Shown in pieces: positions 1-7,333 of a stretch of DNA of 8,571 nt; within the stretch, counting starts at the first letter, position 1; the number at the start of each line of letters is the position of its first letter. Both the position numbers and the translations under genes were made by a program. Below the pieces are notes generated by a model that was given only the letters and a program-made list of their open reading frames with translations, did not search any database and was not told the origin of the DNA. This stretch comes from an uncultured Ruminococcus sp. (lineage in GTDB: Bacteria > Bacillota > Clostridia > Oscillospirales > CAG-272): assembly GCA_902797495.1 (NCBI GenBank), contig CADBTH010000068.1, forward strand, positions 1-8,571, written 5' to 3'.

Positions 1-630
1 GCCCCTCGACGAGCCGGACGAGAGGAATCTGCACGCCGCCTCCGGGTCTCCGACGGTCGCGGAAAGTCCGATCCTTCTCGGGTCGACCCCCGCGAGACGG
101 GAGAGGCGCTGGATCAGGCACATGGTCTGACCGCCGCGGTCGGCGCGCATGAGGGAGTGTATCTCGTCGATAACAATAAACCTGAGGTCTCCGAAGAGCT
201 TCGGTATCATCGCGTGCTTGCGGAGAAGGAGCGCTTCAAGGGACTCGGGCGTTATCTGCAGTATGCCGGACGGATTTTTGAGCAGCTTCGTCTTGTGGGA
301 CGAGCCGACGTCCCCGTGCCAGTGCCATACCGGTATCTCCGTCTCCTCGCAAAGCTCGGTAAGTCTCGAGAACTGATCGTTGATCAGCGCCTTGAGAGGG
401 CCGATATACAGCGCTCCGACTGACGACGGCGCATCCTCGGTGAACATCGAGATTATCGGAAAGAACGCCGCTTCCGTTTTCCCGGACGCGGTAGACGCCG
501 AGAGCAGGACGTTCTTGTCCGTATTGAATAGAGCTTCAGCGGCGGCGACCTGTATCGCGCGCAGGGATTCCCAGCCGTTTCTGTATATGAAGTTCTGCAC
601 CGGCTCGGCGTATCTGTCAAAAACGTTCAT
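1..630 (-). CDS. sngC: DEIH-box superfamily 2 helicase, Lhr/BrxHI-like (SngC-like), 3' end outside window
   Basis: This is the N-terminal 210 residues of a superfamily 2 helicase; the reading frame is still open at the left edge. Visible motifs in order are the Q-motif region (IQ near residue 27), Walker A/motif I ASTASGKT (45-52), motif Ia PLKALIND (78-85), motif Ib TPESLE (127-132), motif II DEIH (155-158) and motif III LSAT (189-192). These make up RecA-like domain 1. Domain 2 and any C-terminal extension lie beyond the window. The PLKALIND and DEIHS pattern resembles Lhr-type and BREX BrxHI helicases, which couple ATP hydrolysis to translocation on nucleic acid. The ATG at 628-630 is chosen because an AGGAAG Shine-Dalgarno lies just upstream and the motifs begin right after it. 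It is the last of three co-directional genes, 28 bp after the BrxD-like ATPase, which supports a SngC role in a Shango-type defence operon. The helicase class is very likely; the SngC assignment rests on context. Confidence 0.9.
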   Translation of the reverse strand, partial: MNVFDRYAEPVQNFIYRNGWESLRAIQVAAAEALFNTDKNVLLSASTASGKTEAAFFPIISMFTEDAPSSVGALYIGPLKALINDQFSRLTELCEETEIPVWHWHGDVGSSHKTKLLKNPSGILQITPESLEALLLRKHAMIPKLFGDLRFIVIDEIHSLMRADRGGQTMCLIQRLSRLAGVDPRRIGLSATVGDPEAACRFLSSGSSRG

Positions 631-658
631 TTTTCTTCCTTACAAATAATAAATATGC

Positions 659-1966
659 TCAAAGCTCGAATTCGAACGCCCCGTCCGTCGCGGGAGAGGG
701 CGGCGCGAGCTCGTCGGATTCGACCAGGGACTTTACGGTCTTCGTCCGGTCGGCGAAGGTTATGTTCAGAACTTCGATCCAGTCCCGGATTATCTCTCGG
801 GGCGTGGTGCGGCTTTCCGCGCCGACTCTCGAGAACTCCGCTCTGATGAAGAGCGCCGCGTCTTCGGTCGTGATCTTCGGCTCGTAATCGTAAAGCGCCG
901 CGTGGATCCCCGTCAGTTTCTCGGTGAGAACGAGCATTTCCTCGTTCGAGAGAGGGGCGAGCTTTATGACCGGCGAGAGCAGGTCGATCGCCCCGTCTCC
1001 CGAAAATTTTCCGGACGAGAGACGCGAGCGCAGAGCCTCGTAGCTGTATATTCCGCGTCTCGTGTCCTCGAGGCACTGCGGTGTCGAGGACATGATTATC
1101 CCGAGATGCTCCGCCTTCCCCTGGAGGGCGTCGTTGTACATCGTCAGTATCTTCTCGTAGTTGTACTGGCGCGTTATCGAGTTCGGTATCTTATAAACGT
1201 TGACCAGCTCGTCTATGAGGATGAAAAGGCCCGTATATCCCGCTTTTACGAAGAACGAGGAGAACAGTTTCAGATATTCGTACCAGTCGTCGTCCGTGAT
1301 TATGATGTTTACTCCGAGCTCGCTCTTCGCCTCGCTCTTCGTCGCGTACTCTCCGCGAAACCATTTGAGGACGCTCGCCTTCTTTTCGTCGTCGCCTTCG
1401 ACGAAGGAGTCGTAGTAGGCGGTCAGGAGCTTTGCGAAGTCGAAGCCGTGTACGAGCTCGGACACGGACGAGGTCACCTTGTATATCTCGCGCCGCACCG
1501 CCTCTTCAAACGCGGGGGTGCCCGGCGTCTCGCCGCCCGCCGCGACTGACGACATGACGGACGAGATCCATTTTTCGAGGATCGTCGGGAGCGCGCCGCC
1601 GTCGGGGCGCGTCTTCGTCGACATATTCTTTATAAGCTCTTTGTACGTGGCGAGCCCCTGCCCTCCTGTTCCGTGGAGACGGCGCTCGGGAGAGAGATCC
1701 GCATCGACTACGACAAATCCGCGGTCCATCACGTAGTTTCTGACCGTCTGAAGAAGGAAGCTCTTTCCGCTTCCGTACTTTCCTACGATGAATCGGAACG
1801 ACGCGCCGCCTTCCGCGACGATCGCTGCGTCGTGAAGAAGAGCGTCGATCTCGGCGGCTCTTCCGACTGCGATATAACCGAGCCCCGTTCTCGGGACTAC
1901 CCCGCCCTTGAGAGAGTTGATCACCGCCTGGGCGACTCTCTTCGGTATCCTTATATTTTCATTCAT
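659..1966 (-). CDS. sngB: BrxD-like (DUF2791) P-loop ATPase, SngB-like
   Basis: This 435-residue protein has the features of the BREX BrxD / DUF2791 ATP-binding family, part of the AAA-type/ORC-like P-loop group. Walker A is GKYGSGKS (residues 62-69), preceded by a hydrophobic strand (FRFIV). Walker B is LFILIDE (247-253). A sensor-1-like strand ends in SSTPQ (293-297), and TPREIIRDW (388-396) marks the C-terminal winged-helix-like part. The N-terminus (RIPKRVAQAVINSLKGGVVP) is the typical family opening. The length fits a complete protein. No signal peptide or membrane segment is seen, so it should be cytoplasmic. Its start overlaps the stop of the upstream TerB-domain gene by 4 bp (ATGA), indicating translational coupling. 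Family members occur in BREX types with brxHI and in Shango beside a TerB protein and a helicase; no BREX methyltransferase or pglZ is visible here. Its role is probably ATP-dependent loading or control of the helicase, which is inference. Confidence 0.92.
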   Translation of the reverse strand: MNENIRIPKRVAQAVINSLKGGVVPRTGLGYIAVGRAAEIDALLHDAAIVAEGGASFRFIVGKYGSGKSFLLQTVRNYVMDRGFVVVDADLSPERRLHGTGGQGLATYKELIKNMSTKTRPDGGALPTILEKWISSVMSSVAAGGETPGTPAFEEAVRREIYKVTSSVSELVHGFDFAKLLTAYYDSFVEGDDEKKASVLKWFRGEYATKSEAKSELGVNIIITDDDWYEYLKLFSSFFVKAGYTGLFILIDELVNVYKIPNSITRQYNYEKILTMYNDALQGKAEHLGIIMSSTPQCLEDTRRGIYSYEALRSRLSSGKFSGDGAIDLLSPVIKLAPLSNEEMLVLTEKLTGIHAALYDYEPKITTEDAALFIRAEFSRVGAESRTTPREIIRDWIEVLNITFADRTKTVKSLVESDELAPPSPATDGAFEFEL

Positions 1967-3462
1967 ACGCCGGCGTATCCTTTCAGTTCTTCAATATAAT
2001 CCTCCACCGCGACGGGTACGTCTCCCTCGAACTCTATCGCCGTGTCGAAAAAGACGTCGAACAGCTTTTCGTTGATCGAATCGATCGCCGCGGAGAGCAT
2101 GAGCCCGTGAGACCTCGCGCAGGACGCGGCGTCGCCGCGCGACAGAACGGACGAGAGGATATCCCTCTCAGCCTCCGTCAGGAGGCAGTCGTCGGCGGGA
2201 GGCTCTGCGGACGCCGTCTCTTCTGCCTCAGGCTCTTCGTGTATCTCCTCCGTCTCCTCTTCGGAGACGAGCTTTTCCTTCGTTATCTCGGCGAGATCCC
2301 TTATCCCGTCGAGCTTTGAAAAATCGAATTTTATATTTCTCGCTTCCGCTTCGCGCCGCTCCCTGAAGTATTCCTCCGCGACTTTTCCGACGAGCGCGCC
2401 GAGGGTCACGACCGTTTTTCCGGGCTTCGTCGGCTCCATCCCGAAATACGGGCGGAGCAGCGAGTCGACAGTCTTCATAAGGGAGCCGAGAGCGGAGCTT
2501 TTCTTCGATACGACCGGGTAGCCGACCATGGTCCACGATCCTTTTCTGCAAACATATTTCCGCCTTGCAGACTCAACGTATTCTCTGTCCTCTCGCTTCT
2601 TCGTGTCGTAGAATACGGCGGACGGGAACATATCGTATCTTGCGGCGCCCTCTTTTCCGAAGAGCCGCTCGGCGAGGGTCTGTTTTCTCGTCCTCGCGCA
2701 GTAGTCGGAGAACGCCGTGAAAGTGCGGCTCATGAGCGCGCGGTATTCTTCCGGATGGGTTTTGAAGAGCTTCGATCTTTCGGGGTCGAACGTCGACGCG
2801 GCGGCGATCGCTTCGAACAGTTCCTCTTCGGTGTGCGAGTGCGGCTCCGAGAGGACTGCGGCGGCGAGATCCGCCGCGTTCGCGCCGGCGCCGTGCGGCG
2901 CGATCCCGTAATAGACTCTCATATCGTGCGCCCATCTGCGGGCGTGTTTTTTTATCGAATCGTCATAAGCCGAATACGCGTCCGTAAACGAGAGGAGCTT
3001 TTCCGCTCCGTCCTCCGCGTCGCGGCATCCGATCAGATTGATCAGCTCGTACATATAGACGTAGACGTACGAGAGGGACGTCTCGCCGACGTCGCCCTGT
3101 CTGACCGCGGTCCGCCACGTAAAATACGTCCGGAGCTGTCTGTCGCTCATCTGTCTGTAGGTCGGAAAGTATTTCAGAAAAGGGACTTTTTTGTCGTAAG
3201 AGTCGGAAAAGTCCTCCATGAACTTCCCCTGCTTACAAAAGAGAGCCCATTCGCCGAGGGTGACGCCGTATTCGTTCGACGCGATCCTCTTCATTTCTCT
3301 GTATTTTTCCGGAAGGAGCTCCGCCGCGCGCGACGCGGTCATGACGATAGGCTCGTCCCGGAAGATCTTTTCGTCCGCTTCTTCAACGGCTTTATCGATG
3401 CGGTGCTCTATGTTTGCGATAGCTGAAATGATAGCTTTTATCCTGTCGCTCGCGCTCGTCAT
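1963..3462 (-). CDS. sngA: TerB_N/TerB_C domain protein, SngA-like
   Basis: This 499-residue soluble protein is the first gene of the defence-type operon. Residues about 40-240 match the TerB_N pattern: a KYFPTYRQMSDRQLRTYFTW stretch (97-116), then SYVYVYMYELIN (131-142). Residues about 370-499 match TerB_C: IKFDFSKLDGIRDLAEITKEKL (377-398), a long acidic Glu-rich linker (about 400-425), LTEAERDILSSVL (428-440), INEKLFD (463-469) and a closing EDYIEEL (487-493). The middle part (about 240-370) is Lys/Arg-rich and I do not recognise it; I see no clear central TerB four-helix domain. TerB_N/TerB_C proteins are known neighbours of DUF2791 ATPases and Lhr-like helicases and form SngA of Shango. 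The ATG at 3460-3462 has a GGGAGG Shine-Dalgarno a few bases upstream, and a strong promoter precedes it. Despite the domain name, there is no evidence here for tellurite resistance. The biochemical activity is unknown. Confidence 0.88.
   Translation of the reverse strand: MTSASDRIKAIISAIANIEHRIDKAVEEADEKIFRDEPIVMTASRAAELLPEKYREMKRIASNEYGVTLGEWALFCKQGKFMEDFSDSYDKKVPFLKYFPTYRQMSDRQLRTYFTWRTAVRQGDVGETSLSYVYVYMYELINLIGCRDAEDGAEKLLSFTDAYSAYDDSIKKHARRWAHDMRVYYGIAPHGAGANAADLAAAVLSEPHSHTEEELFEAIAAASTFDPERSKLFKTHPEEYRALMSRTFTAFSDYCARTRKQTLAERLFGKEGAARYDMFPSAVFYDTKKREDREYVESARRKYVCRKGSWTMVGYPVVSKKSSALGSLMKTVDSLLRPYFGMEPTKPGKTVVTLGALVGKVAEEYFRERREAEARNIKFDFSKLDGIRDLAEITKEKLVSEEETEEIHEEPEAEETASAEPPADDCLLTEAERDILSSVLSRGDAASCARSHGLMLSAAIDSINEKLFDVFFDTAIEFEGDVPVAVEDYIEELKGYAGV
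1965..1978. repeat. Perfect 14-bp palindrome at the sngA/sngB junction
   Basis: ATACGCCGGCGTAT reads the same on both strands and covers the end of the TerB-domain gene and the first bases of the ATPase start codon. In the minus-strand mRNA it lies between a weak AAAGGA ribosome site and the ATG. As a palindrome with no loop it could form only a short hairpin. It may affect coupled initiation, or it may be chance. Confidence 0.4.
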
Positions 3463-3495
3463 GACGCCCTCCCTTCGGAATATTTATCATTTTAT

Positions 3496-3524
3496 ATTAT
3501 ATCAGATTATTCGGACGATTTCAA
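3496..3524 (-). promoter_or_regulatory. Sigma-A/sigma-70-type promoter of the Shango-like operon
   Basis: On the minus strand TTGAAA (3519-3524, -35) is followed by a 17-bp spacer and TATAAT (3496-3501, perfect -10), with TG one base upstream of the -10 (extended -10). Predicted transcription starts about 7 bases further on, leaving a short leader of roughly 25-30 bases before the TerB-domain gene. The match to consensus is strong, suggesting appreciable basal expression of the operon. Confidence 0.8.
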
Positions 3525-3530
3525 TACTTG

Positions 3531-3558
3531 CGAACAAATTTTCGGAACAAATGTTTGT
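3531..3558. promoter_or_regulatory. Possible operator: direct repeat and inverted repeat between divergent promoters
   Basis: GAACAAAT occurs twice (3532-3539 and 3545-3552), 13 bp apart. The second copy overlaps an inverted repeat ACAAA-TG-TTTGT (3547-3558). The site lies just upstream of the defence-operon -35 and upstream of the transporter promoter, where a regulator could act on either. The region is very AT-rich, so chance repeats are likely. It does not match the PhoB/PhoP box spacing I would expect for a phosphate operon. Confidence 0.3.
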
Positions 3559-3593
3559 AAAATAAAAATTAACATTTATTCTCTCTTCCGCCC

Positions 3594-3622
3594 TTTACAA
3601 AGCGCTGGTTTTGTTATATAGT
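3594..3622 (+). promoter_or_regulatory. Putative promoter of the Na/Pi transporter pair
   Basis: TTTACA (3594-3599) and TATAGT (3617-3622) are separated by 17 bp, each one mismatch from consensus. Overlapping TATATA and TATAAA elements at 3615-3627 make the exact -10 uncertain. A leader of about 60 bases follows. It contains CAGA-TG-TCTG (3665-3674) and CTGT-ATA-ACAG (3672-3682), two overlapping weak inverted repeats just before the AGGAG ribosome binding site (3681-3685). No known riboswitch is recognised. Confidence 0.6.
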
Positions 3623-3691
3623 ATAAAATAGGGAAGAATAGGATCGACGTTAGAAGAAAAGACTCAGATGTCTGTATAACAGGAGAAATAA

Positions 3692-5545
3692 ATGGACGTT
3701 TTTATCATGATTATCGAAATGCTCGGCGGACTCGCCCTGTTCCTTTACGGAATGGAGATAATGGGCGACGGACTCAAAGCATCTTCCGCCGGAGCTCTGA
3801 AGCGCGCGCTCGAAAGAGTGACCTCGAACACGGTCAAGGCGTTTCTGCTCGGCGTGCTCATAACCGCCGTGATACAGAGCTCGACCGCGACCATAGTCCT
3901 CACGGTCGGACTTATCGGAGCGGGAGTACTGAATCTGAAGCAGTCGACGGCGATCGTGCTCGGCGCGAACGTCGGTACGACGATAACCGCGCAGATCATC
4001 AGACTCATGGACAACTCCGGTTCCGGAGGCACCGCGTTTCTCGATCTTTTCACACCGGAATTCCTCGCGCCCGTCGCTTCAATCATCGGTATAATACTTA
4101 TAATGTTCGTCAAGAAGAGCAAGACTAAGAACGTCGGTATGATCGCGATCGGCTTCGGTATCCTTTTCATCGGACTTATCAATATGACGAACGCGATGGA
4201 TCCTCTCAAGGAATCGGACGCGTTCAAGAATATCATCGTAAGTCTTTCCTCAAACCCGTTCTACGGCCTTCTGATCGGTATCGTCATCACGGCGATCGTT
4301 CAGTCGTCGTCGGCGTCGGTCGGTATCCTTCAGGCGCTTACCGTCACGGGAGCCGCGGCCGCGGAAAAGGTTTCGATCATAAACTTTAATTTCGCGTACG
4401 CATACGTCATCGGCGCGGCGCTCGGAACGTGCATCACGACGGCGATCGTCTGCAGTATCGGAACCAAGGAAGACGCGAAGCGTGTAGGCTTCATCCACGT
4501 TATTTTCAGCGTGATAGGCGGAGTGCTGTTCATGGGAGCGGTCGAGATCATGAGACTCGCCGGCGCTTTCCCCGATCTTTGGACGTCGCCCGTCAACGGC
4601 GGCGAGATCGCGGACTTCCAGACGATCTTCAAGCTCGTCACGGCGCTCATACTCCTGCCGTTCACGCCTCTGCTCATAAAGCTTTCCAAGAAGGTCGTCA
4701 AGGATCGTCCGGTCGAAGACGAGGACGAAGAGATCGCGCAGAATATGCGCGGACTGAACCAGCAGCTCCTCGCTACTCCCGCTCTCGCCCTCAGCTCGGT
4801 ACAGCATCTTCTCGGGCATATGTGCGAGCTCTCGCTGAAGAACTACAACTCCGCGGTCGAGCTTCTTCTGAAAAACGACCCCAAATCGTTTGACGACGCC
4901 AAAATGGATCGCATCGCCCGCAGGGAAGAACTGATCGACCGTATGGCGGACGCCACGAACAATTATCTCGTCACGCTCGCTCCTCACATAGAAACGGACG
5001 ACGATAACCTGGCGGACAACTATCTGATGCAGACGCTGACTGAATTCGAGAGGATCGGCGACCTGGCGCAGAACATAGCGGACATAGCGAAAGAACTTTA
5101 TGAAAACGGTCAGACCCTTTCGGAGGACGCGGTTTCCGAGCTCATCATTATGAGCGACGCCGTAAGAGAGGCGATAGAGCTCTCGTACAAGGCGTTCACC
5201 GAACAGGACTTTGAAGCCGCGGCAAAGATCGAGCCTCTTGAAGAGGTCATAGACGACCTGAACGAGATACTCCGTCACCGCCACATCGAGAGAGTCAAAG
5301 CGGGTCGCTGTACGGTCGCGGGCGGCATATATTTCTCGAACGCACTGACGAACCTGGAACGACTCGGCGACCAGTGCTCCGACGTCGCGGTCTACGTTCT
5401 GGGTCTCGATAACTCGAAGATCGTCGGAAACGAGCACGAGTATATCAGAAAGCTCCACCATGAGCCGAGCGAGGAATACAGTACGGAGTACAGAAAGAAT
5501 ACGGAAAAGTATACGAACAAGCTCGGCATGGTAAAACAGGCGTAA
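3692..5545 (+). CDS. Na+/phosphate cotransporter-family protein with C-terminal PhoU domain (copy 1)
   Basis: This 617-residue inner-membrane protein belongs to the Na_Pi_cotrans (SLC34/NptA/YjbB-like) family. It probably moves phosphate with sodium; direction cannot be told from sequence, and the E. coli relative YjbB is linked to export. Two inverted transport repeats are visible: VIQSSTATIVLTVGLI (60-75) with GANVGTT (91-97), and VQSSSASVGILQAL (203-216) with GAALGTC (241-247). Both QSS signatures are intact. About eight hydrophobic segments occupy residues 1-330. A charged linker (about 333-350) leads to a cytoplasmic PhoU-like helical domain with the paired ERxGD metal/hinge motifs ERIGD (453-457) and ERLGD (556-560). 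The ATG follows AGGAG by 6 bases. It is followed after 30 bp by a paralogue on the same strand. The PhoU tail suggests that transport is tuned by phosphate status or metal binding, by analogy with free PhoU proteins. Confidence 0.93.
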   Translation: MDVFIMIIEMLGGLALFLYGMEIMGDGLKASSAGALKRALERVTSNTVKAFLLGVLITAVIQSSTATIVLTVGLIGAGVLNLKQSTAIVLGANVGTTITAQIIRLMDNSGSGGTAFLDLFTPEFLAPVASIIGIILIMFVKKSKTKNVGMIAIGFGILFIGLINMTNAMDPLKESDAFKNIIVSLSSNPFYGLLIGIVITAIVQSSSASVGILQALTVTGAAAAEKVSIINFNFAYAYVIGAALGTCITTAIVCSIGTKEDAKRVGFIHVIFSVIGGVLFMGAVEIMRLAGAFPDLWTSPVNGGEIADFQTIFKLVTALILLPFTPLLIKLSKKVVKDRPVEDEDEEIAQNMRGLNQQLLATPALALSSVQHLLGHMCELSLKNYNSAVELLLKNDPKSFDDAKMDRIARREELIDRMADATNNYLVTLAPHIETDDDNLADNYLMQTLTEFERIGDLAQNIADIAKELYENGQTLSEDAVSELIIMSDAVREAIELSYKAFTEQDFEAAAKIEPLEEVIDDLNEILRHRHIERVKAGRCTVAGGIYFSNALTNLERLGDQCSDVAVYVLGLDNSKIVGNEHEYIRKLHHEPSEEYSTEYRKNTEKYTNKLGMVKQA

Positions 5546-5575
5546 ACGGCAAAGTCGACAAAAGAAAGGCAGAAA

Positions 5576-7333
5576 ATGGATTTCGGCAACATAATATCTC
5601 TGCTCGGCGGAGTTGCGATGTTCCTCTTCGGAATGTCCATAATGGGCGACTCGCTGAAAAAAGTCGCCGGCAGCCGGATGGAGATGATCCTCTACAAGCT
5701 CTCGGGCAACAATCTGAAGGCTATCCTGCTCGGGACCGGGGTCACGGCGGTCATACAGTCATCGTCCGCGACGTCCGTAATGACCGTCGGATTTGTAAAC
5801 TCCGGCATTATGAAGGTGAAGCAGGCGATCGGGGTCATCCTCGGCGCGATCCTCGGAACGAGCATAACGGGCTGGGTGCTCTGTCTCAACAGTCTCGGCT
5901 CGAGCGGTATCGCCGAGTACTTCAGCACGGAGATCCTGACCGGAGTGGTCGCTCTGATCGGCATCGCCCTTTGGATGTTTTCGAAGAAGAAAACTCTTAA
6001 AAACCTGGGAGGCATCCTTCTCGGATTCGCCGTTCTGATGTACGGAATGAGCGCGATGTCGGGAGCGGTGGCTCCGCTGAAAGAGGACGAAGGCTTCATT
6101 AAGATACTGACCGACTTTTCAAATCCGCTTTTGGGAGTAGCGGTCGGAATGCTCATAACCGCTCTTCTTCAGAGCGCGAGCGCGGCGGTCGGTATACTTC
6201 AGGCGCTGTCGATGACGGGGGTCATCACCTTTGAGATAGCTTTTCCGATAATAATGGGTATAGGAATAGGCGCGTCGCTGCCCGTAATGCTAAGCGCTCT
6301 CGGAGCGAGCACGAACGGGAAGAGAACGGCGTTCGTTTATCTTATAATTGACGTGCTCGGCGCCGTCGTCTGCGGCACTGTCTTCTACGCGCTGAACGCG
6401 GCTATCGGCTTCGGCTTTATGGGAATGATCATGAATATGGTCTCGATCGCCCTGCTGAATACGCTTTACAGACTCGCGACCGTCATCGTCCTCGCGCCGT
6501 TTATCGGTCTGCTCGAAAAGATAGTCTGCCGTCTGTTCCCGGACAGCCACGACGCCGTCGAAGAGCAGGCGGATATGGACAAGCTCGAGACGAGATTCAT
6601 CGGACACGCGGCTGTCGCCATCAGCCAGAGCAAGGAAGTCATAGACTCCATGGCGAGAAAGGCCCTGCAGAGCGTCGAGAGCGCGGCGGAGGTCAGAAAA
6701 ACGTACAGCAAGGCGGGGATCAAAAAAGTCAACGACCTCGAGGGAGTCCTCGACAGATACGAGGACAAGCTCGGAACGTATCTTTATAAGGTAACTTCGG
6801 GAGACCTGACTCCGGCGCAGTCGAAGGAGGTCAGCAAATATCTCAGGGTCCTGTCCGATTTTGAAAGAATATCCGACCACGCCAAAAATATCGTCGAATC
6901 GGTCGAAGAAATACAGGAAAAGAGCATCTCTTTTTCCGGAGACGCGGAAACCGAGCTTCGCACTCTTGAGAGCGCGGTGTGCGAGATCACGTCTCTGGCG
7001 ATCGCGGCGTTCGTCGATTCAGACAAGTCCGCGGCGCTGAAGGTCGATCCGCTCGAGGAGATCGTAAACGATCTGTGCGACGAGCTGAAAGCAAGGCATA
7101 TCAACAGAGTCAGCAGGCAGGAGTGCACTCTTGAGAACGGATTCGTGTTCAACGATCTGCTCACCGATTACGAGAGGATAGCGGATCACTGCAGCAACGT
7201 TGCGGTAGACGTTATCGACCCGGGAAGCGACGGGATCAACGGCCACGAATATCACAAGAGTATAGATTATAAAGACAACGATCTGTACAGACAGTATCTT
7301 GCAGAATTTGAAAAAAAATACGCTCTTAACTGA
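5576..7333 (+). CDS. Na+/phosphate cotransporter-family protein with C-terminal PhoU domain (copy 2, divergent)
   Basis: This 585-residue paralogue of the preceding gene has the same architecture: two membrane repeats (about residues 1-320) and a PhoU-like tail (about 340-550). The first repeat keeps VIQSSSATSVMTVGF (59-73) and GAILGTS (90-96). The second repeat departs from the family: QSAS (199-202) replaces QSSS, and GIGIGAS (228-234) replaces the GxxxGT element. The PhoU motifs are ERISD (430-434) and ERIAD (533-537), with ExxxD retained. A GAAAGG ribosome site (5564-5569) sits 6 bases before the ATG. The gap to copy 1 is only 30 bp with no terminator, so the two are probably co-transcribed and may form a heteromer or differ in substrate affinity. 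An intact full-length frame argues against a decaying duplicate. The family assignment is secure; true sodium-phosphate activity is less certain than for copy 1. Confidence 0.92.
   Translation: MDFGNIISLLGGVAMFLFGMSIMGDSLKKVAGSRMEMILYKLSGNNLKAILLGTGVTAVIQSSSATSVMTVGFVNSGIMKVKQAIGVILGAILGTSITGWVLCLNSLGSSGIAEYFSTEILTGVVALIGIALWMFSKKKTLKNLGGILLGFAVLMYGMSAMSGAVAPLKEDEGFIKILTDFSNPLLGVAVGMLITALLQSASAAVGILQALSMTGVITFEIAFPIIMGIGIGASLPVMLSALGASTNGKRTAFVYLIIDVLGAVVCGTVFYALNAAIGFGFMGMIMNMVSIALLNTLYRLATVIVLAPFIGLLEKIVCRLFPDSHDAVEEQADMDKLETRFIGHAAVAISQSKEVIDSMARKALQSVESAAEVRKTYSKAGIKKVNDLEGVLDRYEDKLGTYLYKVTSGDLTPAQSKEVSKYLRVLSDFERISDHAKNIVESVEEIQEKSISFSGDAETELRTLESAVCEITSLAIAAFVDSDKSAALKVDPLEEIVNDLCDELKARHINRVSRQECTLENGFVFNDLLTDYERIADHCSNVAVDVIDPGSDGINGHEYHKSIDYKDNDLYRQYLAEFEKKYALN

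Noticed and set aside
902..1549. 215-codon plus-strand open frame opposite the BrxD-like ATPase
   Set aside because: It is antisense to a gene with intact Walker motifs, has no ribosome site or domain signature, and has Arg-rich shadow composition.
2755..3426. 223-codon plus-strand open frame opposite the TerB-domain gene
   Set aside because: It is antisense to a supported gene; composition is dominated by Arg, Val and Phe, with no family resemblance.
1..3462. BREX type 2/3 fragment
   Set aside because: The ATPase and helicase resemble BrxD and BrxHI, but the gene upstream is a TerB_N/TerB_C protein and no BREX core gene is visible, which fits Shango better. The left edge is not seen, so this is not excluded absolutely.
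1963..3462. Tellurite resistance gene
   Set aside because: The name comes only from the TerB-derived domain family; no terZ/terC/terD-type neighbours are present and the partners are ATPase and helicase.
3569..3599. Pho box formed by TTAACA (3569-3574) and TTTACA (3594-3599) upstream of the transporters
   Set aside because: The two hexamers are 25 bp apart rather than at the 11-bp repeat spacing of Gram-positive PhoP sites, and the second is better explained as the -35 element.
3623..3691. Riboswitch or attenuator in the transporter leader
   Set aside because: Only very short 4-5 bp inverted repeats are present, with no known riboswitch core and no terminator hairpin.
4250..5461. 403-codon open frame on the minus strand opposite the first transporter gene
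   Set aside because: It lies wholly antisense to a well-supported Na/Pi-PhoU gene, its product is Arg/Asp/Val-rich with no recognisable domain, and such long shadows are expected from GC-biased third positions.
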